Assembly: GCA_023014365.1 (NCBI GenBank)
Contig: JAEBUN010000014.1
Span: 1,054,001 to 1,118,000, forward strand
Length of the DNA: 64,000 nucleotides
From: Lepiota brunneoincarnata
Taxonomy: Eukaryota > Basidiomycota > Agaricomycetes > Agaricales > Agaricaceae
Direction: 5' to 3'
In this document: positions 55,791 through 64,000 of the stretch, in pieces
How positions within the stretch are numbered: the first letter of the stretch is position 1
How the letters are laid out: each line of letters starts with the position of its first letter
Position numbers and translations under genes: made by a program
The notes under the pieces: generated by a model
Database searches by the model: none
What the model saw: only the letters and a program-made list of their open reading frames with translations
What the model was told of the DNA's origin: nothing

Positions 55791-56990
55791 AGTCATGTAC
55801 GCCTGTCCTGTTTCTCAACAAATACATGCAGTGAACATGACGGGTACATCCTATATAGGGTATGTTACAGGAGCCATACCCATGAAATGTATCCGAAACG
55901 TGGTGGTTGCGAAGGGACAAATGTGGTTTATTCGATGTTTGCGTATGCACCTAATAGAAAGGGGCGCAGAGTGGTGAACGCAAGTCCCAGAAGGATGATG
56001 CGGGCGAGCACATGGACTATAACCACCAAACAAGGTCGGTACGATGATAAGGTAAAACACTCCGCGGGCAAACCGGACCACCAGTTGTCACGCCCACCCA
56101 GCCTCATGAGAAGACTGAGGAGCTCGGGACCTCGAAAATCCCTATAAAGGTCAGGGCCAATTTTTGGCGGTGTTATCCCACTTTCCTCCGACCTCTACTG
56201 ACTTTGAAAAATTTGTCCGGATCCTGCCTCTGGCCTCAAATCGCGACAAAACAATGGTTTTCGGGCATTTCTTGATTTTTACCCCTCCAGTTCCCAGCTC
56301 CTCAAGGATACTCTGAAGCCATTAGGACAGCTATGGCTTTGTAGAAACTGGCACCGTACTACAGGGAATGTATAAGTCGGTTCTGGACTGGGGTTATCAC
56401 TACCACTGCCTTGCAGCATGCTGCAATTGACCTTTGCCACTCATCTGAGATTACATAGACAGCCTCTCATCTAGAAATGGCTGTGAAGCCTTGTGGATGC
56501 AATTAGAGACTGCAACATGAATCTGGAAATTTATAGAAATATTTGAATACTAAATCTTCCTCAGGAGGGGAACCGGAAGGCTCGTCCCGAAGGAATTCCA
56601 ATCTGGGATGCCTGACTGAGTCCCGCTTCCATCTACCCTTTAAACTTCTCACTCAGTGCGATTTCGCAAACAAATCGCTTTTTTCTGGGAGTGCGCACGC
56701 TGAATAAATCAGGAATCATGCGCTCTCTACAGCTTGTGCAGTGCCCAGACTCCAAATCAAGTTAGCACACACGCCCTCTATTGGATATGAATAGATAATC
56801 AATGATACGTCAGGGCTGAGGCGAAGCCAAGTGACATTCATCCCCACTTGCCTGCCGTGGGAACTTCTAATCTAATCAGGAGAGAACTGGGAAGGCATCA
56901 GCAAGTATTGTTCGAACGTTTAACTTCCCCAAGCCCTTTGGCGGATAGTTTCCCCTTTTCACATACCAGAACCTCGCAGAGTTGGGAAAC
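55791..56990. other. intergenic, no supported gene
   Basis: Open frames such as 55851-56081 on the minus strand have no recognisable domain. The last 150 bp presumably hold the promoter of the next gene; no clear TATA box was found. Confidence 0.35.
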
Positions 56991-58466
56991 ATGCCACCTG
57001 ACGAAATTCCAGAGGTCCCTCCATCTCCAAGGCAGTATTCCATTAACCTGTATTCCCTCCCTGAGGTCCTATACTCAGTACACGATCGCGAGCGCGTCAC
57101 CGAGGGCATTGGCACAGAAGGGGCTCTTCCCATACTTGTGAGTATTCGCGGCCTCCAAGATTGTTTGTGGTCACTTAATAAGTGGGGTAGGATGAGTCTC
57201 AACGCTCCATGGGTATGAGCCCTGGTGTGGATGTCAATCCCATCCCCGAATGCAGCCCCATACCTACACGCCATGAGGTGGTTCTGTATTCGTTTAGTGA
57301 CTTGTCAAGGCCCGTCCCAGAGATGGATGCCGGCTCTCAACGTGTGGAGGTTATGCTCAAATCTGAAGAGACCAACGACCAAACACTGGTGCCCGCCGAT
57401 GAGGCAGGACCCGGGAACGCTAGAGGCTACATCGATGATACTGGTGCCGCCTCACCGACAGAGGCCGAACTGCTTACTCCTCCGACCTCACCTACTACAG
57501 GCGGCCTCGATCAAGTTCCGTCACCGATTATTTCCTCCAGGTATCGGCCACCGCTAAATACGATGCCTGTCCCTGTCCCTGCCCCCGGTGCCCCCAATTC
57601 GAGAACTCTGGAGGCTACTATTGCCGTCGCAGAGACATTTATAAAGACTCTTGGCGCTGCTGGGCAGCTTGCTGGAGTTTCAGCCATTGGCCCTGCGGCA
57701 TCCATCGCGCTCGCGATTCTGAAGGGAGTGAAGGTGATTATTACTACTTGCTATTTATCAGTTACAGTTTCTAGATACTTGTTTTGGCGATTACAGGATG
57801 CAAAAGGCAACAAGGATGCCTTTAAAGGGATCGGACTGCAGTGTTGGGATATTCTGGAAATCGTGGAACGTAGAGTCGAAGGATCTCGTACTCTGGATGC
57901 GACACTAAGGGCAGATGTTAATTCACTGGTAGAGTGAGCCTTCATACTACTTCCTCTTTTCCGGATGGATTCCATTTTGACGGAGGCCGAATGAGCAGTA
58001 CATTGACCATCATTAACACGGACGTCAGGAAATATCTCAAGCGCTCTTGGCTGAGGCGCTTCCTGCCTTCCTCAAGGGATACAGATATCGTCCAACAGTG
58101 TCGTAATCAGCTTGCTTTTGCTCTCTCCCGCTTTCAGGTAACGTTGGTTGTCCTCCTGCCGGGAATATGTAATTAATAGGTTCCGCTCAGTTGCAGACAA
58201 GTATTGAATTACGCAAGGATACGCAAACTTTATTGCGAATATCGCAGGACGCGCAACACGGGAGCGGCTCAGCGCAGAAACGGGCCCAAAAAGGACTAGA
58301 TCGAGCAGCACAAAGGCAAGAGAGAGCGGCAAAAGCACGGGAACGGGCTGCAAAAATACAAGAAAAGAGAGCACAAGAACAAGAACGTGCTACAGTGATC
58401 GACCGTCACTTGGGACACCACCGTCACTTGGGACAATCAACGATTGTACCTCAGCCCCTAAAGTAA
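56991..58466 (+). CDS. MLKL/HeLo-like N-terminal domain protein
   Basis: Five exons (56991-57137, 57191-57733, 57797-57933, 57999-58137, 58197-58466) with GT-AG introns of 53, 63, 65 and 59 bp give 411 codons. After a Pro-rich N-terminus of about 180 residues comes an alanine-rich helical region (A-E-T-F-I-K-T-L-G ... G-P-A-A-S-I-A-L-A-I-L-K-G-V-K), a GNKDAFKGIG-type loop, a CWDILEIVERRVEG helix and a further helix ending in Q-T-S-I-E-L-R-K-D-T-Q. This matches the four-helix MLKL-type N-terminal adaptor domain of agaricomycete NLR-like proteins, which acts at membranes in cell death. A coiled coil rich in AAKARERAAK-like turns follows, with no NACHT or kinase domain. The 63-bp intron is a multiple of three and open, so its retention would add 21 hydrophobic residues. 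The last residues and the stop come from an inserted DNA element. Confidence 0.6.
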
Positions 58467-59331
58467 ATGCCTCAGGAAAATCATCAAAAATGTAACCTAC
58501 CTGTATCTATATGAATCCCAAAATTTGTGAGGATTGAAGGCGAGATGAATGAGGAAGATATGACTTTTTCCTCAAAACTACTCAAAATGGGCCCAAACAA
58601 CTTTCAGAGTCAGATCAAATGTCATTTAAGTCCGAGAAAATGCTTATTTTGACCCAATTTTTGGCTAAAACTGTAGGTATGCATTCAGGTTATTCATAAG
58701 TGAAATTTGGCATGCCTGGGTGCTCAGAGTGCAGTGCTAGCTGACTTTTTTTGAGAGTGTGACATTCAGCTTAGGTAGAGGCATGCTCATAAAATCAAAA
58801 ATCTGTATTCCCTTCCAACCTCTCTTTTGTGGCCATAATCTGACACATATATTTCATGATTGCTCAAGCCAAGTCTATTGCTCAAAAAAAGCAGAAAGAG
58901 CAAGCAGAACTCAACCAGAAGCTTGATGCTGCTGCTGCTGCATGCCAGAGCCTCAGGGACTTCATTCTTCACTGGCAAAAATTAAGTAAAGTGGCATAAA
59001 TGTGCTACTAGAGCCGAAATTCAGGCTTTAGTGGAGCAGGAGACGGGGATTGGTGAAGGAGAGGCTGGTGGGGATGTCAAGGAGGCCGACTAACAACTGA
59101 GTGTCACACCTTGGTCACACTGTCCCAAATGACGGTTTTTGACAAATTTGAGCGTCAAACTTTCAAAAAAACATACCAATAGTTGTCGTACCAGGATTTA
59201 TTTTAATGAGCTTCCATGTTATATAGAACACTACTTACTATACATCTGCATATTTATATGGTAGCATGGGGCCAACAGCAAGCGGAAAAAAATAATCTCA
59301 ATGTGATGTCCCAAGTGACGGTCGATCACTG
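58393..59331. mobile_element. TIR DNA transposon, non-autonomous, Tc1/mariner-like
   Basis: 939 bp with perfect 25-bp terminal inverted repeats (58393-58417 and 59307-59331, starting CAGTGATCGACC) and TA on both sides (58391-58392 and 59332-59333), the target preference of Tc1/mariner elements. The CCGTCACTTGGGACA core recurs just inside the left end, and a diverged inverted copy lies near 59128. No transposase catalytic region is visible. An internal stretch (58855-59092) has a coding-like, Lys/Gln/Ala-rich coiled-coil pattern ending in a stop, perhaps the tail of a transposase or a captured host exon. Confidence 0.85.
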
Positions 59332-59333
59332 TA

Positions 59334-60296
59334 TAGGAGAATGAGAGTGTTGGAATTGGTGATTCCGGCAAACTGATGGAATGCCGACCACCAGAGTAGC
59401 TGACTGCCTCATAGTAGCCTCACTGTAGTTACACTTATATACCTGTTGTTCTCAAGTAGTCACACTGTCTGTTTACCTCCCTTACCCCCGCTGTTGTCTC
59501 CCCTCGAATATATGCCATTGTTGCTATACACCTTCTTGGGATGATTTCAACAGAGAGCCGGTGGCTTGATGAAGTGGAAAGGATGCCTAAGCCTCATATT
59601 CAAGATCTACATGACCTCCAGTACGGTCTGGTTAACTGTTAAAAGCAACCCTATGACAAGGATGCCGACGTGATGGCCCCAGGAAGAGTTGAATGGCTCC
59701 CACAGTCGGCTGATGTAAAGTTCTTACAATGTTTATAGCATGTATAAATGTATAATGTATACAGGATAAGATGAATAGGGAAGACAGTTCTAAGATATGG
59801 GATCCTAATTGTCGGTGTAATAGTTACAAACTGAGAGGATGATGATAGGTATTCTAATCATGAGCCTTATGCGGGTTCACAAATCCACATACTGCCTCCT
59901 CAAAACACTTGTTATCAAAGCCCACGTAGGGCACATCAATAACAAGAAGCATGCACACGATTGTGAAGTATCTCCAACCATGGCTACCCATCACTTCCGC
60001 AGAAGTGGGGGGAGAGGAAGAAAGAGAGGATCAAGCCAAGGGTGGTGATCCCCATTGTGCGATTGCCAAATCTAGCCGACACAAACAATCCTCATTATCC
60101 TCCCATAAGCCCAATCGTAATAAACCCAGGAGCCCATCAGCGAGTTCGATAAACGTCGCCATATTCTAGACGTGCTATACTTTCAAGCTCAGTTGCAGTC
60201 CTCTCTGGGAAATCCCTGAGATTAATAAATTAAGATGATGTCCCAAGGTGTACTCTGCGCCCGTAACGCCACGAGAATAGGGATTCGGCGGAAGGG
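59334..60296. other. intergenic, no supported gene
   Basis: It begins with what was the original 3' end of the MLKL-like gene: without the DNA element the frame would read a few codons to a TGA at about 59341. Small frames near 59839-60169 show no domain. The right end is the 3' flank of RCF1. Confidence 0.4.
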
Positions 60297-61005
60297 TCAT
60301 GCCTTCTTATCCGTCTCATCCTGCTTCAATTTCGAAGACGACCCCAAGCCAAACCACTTGCTCCATGACCCTCCGTTCTTCTTCCCCGCATTCTCAGCTC
60401 CGCTAGCAGGGATGGCGTCTTGTCGTACAACATCCGCTCCATTGACACTCGTGTTACTCATTCCGCCTTTACCACTGAGAAGACGTGCAGCAATAGCTTT
60501 CTCCTCCACATGAGCCATTTCCGCATCCTTCAACCGCTCCTCGAACTCTGCTTTCTCCTTCTCCCTCTTTTGCTCCTTTATGAGTTCGGCAGTGGATTCG
60601 TTACGCGGAAGGTTGTCGGCTACACCTGTAGTACGTCAAGGCTCTCGCTCTCTCGTTGAAGGCGACAAATAGGTATTACGCACCACTTTCAACCGATTGT
60701 CCTTTTCGCTGTGATTGTATTGCCATTGATCCTGCTAAAAGTGCGATGACTGTAATGCCCTGGAACGCAACGCGTGCACGGAGCCAATATTGCATGTCTT
60801 TGGACCGTCCAGCACGCATTTTTACCGAAGCCATAATGAGCGCGCCAGTTGTCGCTAGACAGCCTGTCCGAGGGGTAGCATTACTGACCGGAAGAGCCCG
60901 AGCGGGGGAAGGAGACGTACCTATGGGAACCCATGGATTCTCGTTGAATTTTCTCTTGAACTTTTCCGACCAGGTTTCGTATCTGTAGTCTATCCTTTCG
61001 GTCAT
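60297..61005 (-). CDS. RCF1: respiratory supercomplex factor 1 (HIG1 domain)
   Basis: Exons 61005-60921, 60863-60684 and 60625-60297 with introns of 57 bp (GTACGT...ACAG) and 58 bp (GTGCGT...ACAG) encode 197 residues. The HIG1 domain spans about residues 10-85: a YETWSEKFKRK start, the N-P-W-V-P-I-G turn at the first intron, then two hydrophobic helices around ATTGALIMA and VAFQGITVIALLAGSMA separated by the basic K-M-R-A-G-R-S loop. Rcf1 sits in the inner mitochondrial membrane and assists cytochrome c oxidase assembly and III-IV supercomplexes. A charged coiled coil (KEQKREKEKAEFEERL type) and a polar tail follow, as in other fungal Rcf1. The ATG at 61005 is the only in-frame ATG before the domain. 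Confidence 0.92.
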
Positions 61006-61184
61006 CTTGGTGCTGGCCCTACTCAGCACGGGTTGCAGAGGCTCTAGGAGTTGGTGAGAAACCCCATGTATGAATCGTGATCGGGAGTTTCCTTTTTCGA
61101 GCGTGCTCCAACTTCCGGAATCACGTGTCAGGACAGATAATTTCCCGTTCGTCAACAACAATCTCTACAACCGACTTTTTCATC
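61006..61184. promoter_or_regulatory. shared promoter between RCF1 and URM1
   Basis: Only 179 bp separate the two divergent start codons, so both core promoters and both leaders must lie here. No clear TATA box was seen on either strand. Confidence 0.6.
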
Positions 61185-61590
61185 ATGTCGCTTTCACTCA
61201 AAATTGAATTTGGCGGCGGGTTAGAGCTCTTGTTCTCGAACAAACGCTCGCACAAGATTACCATACCCCCCCGTGTACCCAGAGATAACTCTACATCAAC
61301 ACAACCCTCGGAACAGCCGATAGAAACGAAAGATGCAGATATAACCTACCTTATTCATCATATTCGCGACCATCTGCTACAAGAACGACCAGAGTTGTTT
61401 ATCGAAAAAGGGACTGTGTAACGGACTCTTCTTTCAACGTGCTCATTTCACCATGCTGAGAATAATATATAGGCGGCCAGGGATCCTTGTTCTCATAAAC
61501 GACACGGATTGGGAACTGGAGGGAGAGGGAGACTACGTATTGAAAGACGGGGATGAGATTGTGTTCATATCAACATTGCATGGTGGATAG
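61185..61590 (+). CDS. URM1: ubiquitin-related modifier 1
   Basis: Exons 61185-61417 and 61473-61590, with a 55-bp intron (GTAACG...ATATAG), encode 116 residues. The match to Urm1 is clear: [13 protein letters not shown] near the start, an [15 protein letters not shown] helix, [10 protein letters not shown] across the intron, D-T-D-W-E-L-E-G, and the C-terminal T-L-H-G-G. The terminal Gly-Gly is thiocarboxylated by the Uba4 activating enzyme; Urm1 then donates sulfur for 2-thiolation of wobble uridine in tRNAs and can be conjugated to proteins under oxidative stress. A short insertion (about residues 28-48) between the first two strands is longer than in yeast. Confidence 0.95.
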
Positions 61591-61651
61591 ACTCATGGTA
61601 GTTGGTTCAAATCCCAATGTGTTCGCTGGGTCCGATTTGATCGATGATGTC

Positions 61652-62971
61652 ATGTACACCACCGACCGTAATCCCGAAAACCCCGACCCCTCACTCGCTA
61701 GACTATTGACCATGGCCAACACACTCCCTTTCGATACATCCAACCCTGCAATCAGGGATTATCTTGCGCTTACTAGGTTTTCTCTTTCATTTCGAATCCT
61801 GAGAGCAGACTGACATGGTTCCCTTGAAGGCTGCAAGTCTTGACACCCCTTTCGCTCGTCATTAACATTGCCACCATTGGGGTCTGTTCCATCATAGTTA
61901 ATCCTTCACTTGGTTCGCGGGTCTATGACTCTAATTCAGAGGACGATCTGACTGCCCTTCAAAGGTGGCATAAACCGCCTCCGACCAACGGCAATCTCCC
62001 CTAGCACAACAGCCATCGGGATATATGTCCTAGCGATCTACCTGATGCAAGTGGGCTACTGTGTTCTCCTGGTGCTCGCCACCAAAGCAGAGACAAAGAA
62101 AGCGCTGGTTAAAGCCGTTGGTTTTTCACTCGTACTCTCAAATTTTGTTATGGCGATTTGGGCCGTTGCTTGGGTACGCACCAGTTTCCCTACTCGAGAG
62201 TATGAACCATCCCAACTCCCCAGGCGTCATAGGTGATGCAATGGTTCCTCTTTGCTACGGTTCTTCAAGGTATCCTACTCCTCTTGTTGTTATACTCCAA
62301 CATCGCTTTGCTGGTATATCACGCACCCGTTTCTTCGCGGCCATTCGACACGGCACTTATCCACGCTCCACTTCGATTCGTTTTCATTCTCCCGTTCTCC
62401 CTCCTCTTCCCTCTGTGTCTCTTGTGCGTCTTAACCTGAATTCATATCACGTTCTTGTTAATTCATCCGCATATACTTAAAACAGCATCACACTTGGACT
62501 CACGTTCACCCCTACTATTCCTGGCCCACCACCACGTTATTCAGAATGGCACACATGGCCCGCGTTTGGTGTCGTCCTCGGAACGAATGTGATCAGTCTT
62601 ATCGTCATACTTTTCCGTCGGGATATTGAATTGGTCGTAGCAGCCACCTGGATCTGCGTGAGCATTTGGAGTTCGAGGCCGAAACCTGCCCCTGTTTATG
62701 TGCGTTTATCATCACCTTTGTATCATGTGTGGCAAAATTGAAGCATGACTCTGATGATGTTTAGGTTACTGTGATCATATTCACGGTCTTGCACCCACTC
62801 GGGCTCTTCACGTCGGAGATTTATCGCAGGTTTTATCATAGGCAGCCGGTGCAGCTTGAGGATGGTGATGAGCATCCGGGGTTGTATAGGCACCAGAGTG
62901 AGCAGGACAGAAGGAGACAGGAGAATGAGAGGGGCCCAAGAGAAATAGAGGATAATAATCTTTGGGGTTGA
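61652..62971 (+). CDS. multi-pass membrane protein, DUF1774 type
   Basis: Six exons (61652-61776, 61830-61912, 61965-62173, 62233-62423, 62486-62699, 62765-62971) joined by GT-AG introns of 52-65 bp give 342 codons. About eight hydrophobic segments are seen, including L-V-I-N-I-A-T-I-G-V, Y-V-L-A-I-Y-L, F-V-M-A-I-W-A-V-A-W, a V-L-Q-G-I-L-L-L-L-L-L-Y segment, L-P-F-S-L-L-F-P-L and V-V-L-G-T-N-V-I-S-L. The pattern resembles the fungal DUF1774 membrane family, whose function is unknown. The C-terminus is charged and cytosolic-looking. Intron 2 uses a weak GTTCGC donor but has a CTGAC branch site. The start is uncertain: in-frame ATGs lie at 61595 (only 4 nt after the URM1 stop), 61652 and 61712. 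Confidence 0.75.
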
Positions 62972-63437
62972 GATCGTTGAACTGTAGTCATTCGTTTTCA
63001 ATTGTGTCCTCGGTTACGTTGTGATAAAAATGATTTGGTGGGCGTGCACGATAGGGGGATCAGTCAGGAGGATGTGATCTTGATTCTTCTGTACCCTTAA
63101 GCATATTGCCATTGTTCAGGATGACAAGTAGGACTTGGGCATGATATGGGAAAGGACAGGGCTGACTCAGTTGATAGGGATGATGATGACAGTGAGAATG
63201 AGAATACCAGCATTGACAAATTGGATAAGGATGCTTCAGAGAAAGACACCAGAGTTCGAGCCAGCCTTCAACCTCATGATATATGTAGGTTACTTGCTAG
63301 TCATACAGTGTAATGTCCCTCATGATGTAGTACCCACATAATAATACTATCTGTTTGCCCTGAGCTGACACATCCCTGGGGTTGATGTGTGGGTCTGGCA
63401 CTAGCATGAAGTGTGAGACCAAAGTGCTTGTTTATAA
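62972..63437. other. intergenic, no supported gene
   Basis: 3' flank of the membrane-protein gene. An acidic frame near 63150-63300 (Asp/Glu/Ser-rich) is low-complexity and not called. Confidence 0.35.
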
Positions 63438-63725
63438 TGTTAGATTTTTACAAGCCAGCAGACAGTTAATGCAACATTGGCTAGGTATTTTTCATTAGTT
63501 ACTTTTATTTGGACATGGACTCTTTTTGCGCAAATCACAATCTTGTGATTTGTTTGCCCTCCCTTTTTCTATTGCAATTCATTTTTGCCCAGTTAGCTAA
63601 AGTATGGACATGTAGCAAGACTCTCCTCAGTACTTGTGCATACAATGAGCAACTGAGGTGAGTATCTTTATTTATGAACACATAACTTATGTCTCACTCA
63701 TATCTGTAGCATCATTATTCCTACA
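63438..63725 (+). repeat. copia-family LTR
   Basis: TGTTAGATTT...ATTCCTACA. The first 50 bp match the copia LTR at 15496-15725 in reverse complement (ACAAGCCAGCAGACAG block), and the end is followed by GGTTATAGGCCC and an ATGAGTTC-type gag start, as at 27008-27039. Confidence 0.75.
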
Positions 63726-64000
63726 GGTTATAGGCCCTGACCATTGCTAAATACACACAATGAGTTCTACAACAAGTGACATCCTCCCTTCTGCTATCCT
63801 GAACTCAACCTATTAGATTTTCACAAGCCAGCAGACAGTTGACACAATATTTGTAAGGGCATCCTGGTTGTCATGTTGCATTGGCTGAGCAGGGAGAAAC
63901 CTTAGAGAATTGAGTAAGGTTTCTCTGAGCTTGCCTACACTACTTATACTGCCTGCCATAAGGTCTAAGTTGAGTAATCTACTTTACATAAAAGGCCATG
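63726..64000 (+). mobile_element. copia internal remnant and second LTR start
   Basis: After the LTR only about 86 bp of internal sequence remain, including the first 17 gag codons. Then a second LTR start (TATTAGATTTTCACAAGCC, from 63812) begins. The sequence after about 63852 no longer follows the LTR and may be another insertion. This is a deletion derivative cut by the window edge. Confidence 0.55.

Noticed and set aside
61595..61651. start of the membrane-protein gene at 61595
   Set aside because: It would begin 4 nt after the URM1 stop on the same strand, leaving no room for a 3' UTR and promoter; a downstream in-frame ATG is more likely, though 61595 cannot be excluded.
61965..62004. 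alternative 40-bp intron in the membrane-protein gene
   Set aside because: It would remove codons (P-T-A-I-S-P-S) that fit the family pattern; the 52-bp intron at 61913-61964 keeps them and has a CTGAC branch site.

Overview
The window is from a filamentous fungus, most likely an agaricomycete basidiomycete. The recognisable host genes have short introns of about 50-65 bp. The accessory genes are of types expanded in Agaricomycetes: long tetratricopeptide (TPR) proteins ending in a CHAT caspase-like domain, and a protein resembling the MLKL/HeLo-like N-terminal domain. More than half of the window is LTR retrotransposon. The species cannot be fixed from the sequence; a Cantharellales fungus such as Rhizoctonia would fit but is a guess.

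Layout. (1) 1-3250, minus strand: a TPR-repeat/CHAT-type gene that runs off the left edge, followed by a broken piece of zuotin (4233-4646) and a short piece of an unidentified convergent gene. (2) 4.9-6.9 kb: decayed dispersed repeats. (3) 6909-43884: a nest of retrotransposons. Four members of one Ty3/gypsy chromovirus family are present: A at 6909-15430, B at 19266-25879 on the minus strand, C at 27957-43884, and D at 30742-38616 inserted inside C. Two solo LTRs of the same family lie inside A and C. A degenerate Ty1/copia element (15496-27847, minus strand) hosts B and two unrelated solo LTRs. Target-site duplications (TSDs) are visible for nearly every insertion, so the order of events can be read. 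D is the youngest: its two LTRs differ at only about three positions by eye, and its gag and pol are open. (4) 43.9-50.4 kb: solo LTRs and a three-copy non-coding repeat, with little sign of host coding. (5) 50424-55310, plus strand: a second, dead TPR-CHAT paralogue, co-linear with the first over 21 repeats, carrying a solo LTR, frameshifts and nonsense changes, and followed by copies of the zuotin tail and of the convergent fragment. (6) 56991-62971: the host gene block. It holds a five-exon MLKL/HeLo-like-domain gene whose 3' end has been hit by a terminal-inverted-repeat DNA element, RCF1 (minus) and URM1 (plus) sharing a 179-bp bidirectional promoter, and a six-exon membrane protein of the DUF1774 type. 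(7) The right edge starts a further copia-like LTR.

The most unusual observation is in the chromovirus. Between pol and the 3' LTR, on the opposite strand, copies A, C and D carry a three-exon gene with its own TATA box. It encodes an N-terminal coiled coil, an acidic/KG-rich linker, a Cys array with exact Zn(II)2Cys6 spacing (split by intron 1) and a C-terminal coiled coil. Copy B lacks the module. The same family has an 11-nt primer-binding site that matches the predicted 5' end of its own mRNA, the signature of Tf1-type self-priming, and a gag-pol overlap in the -1 frame.
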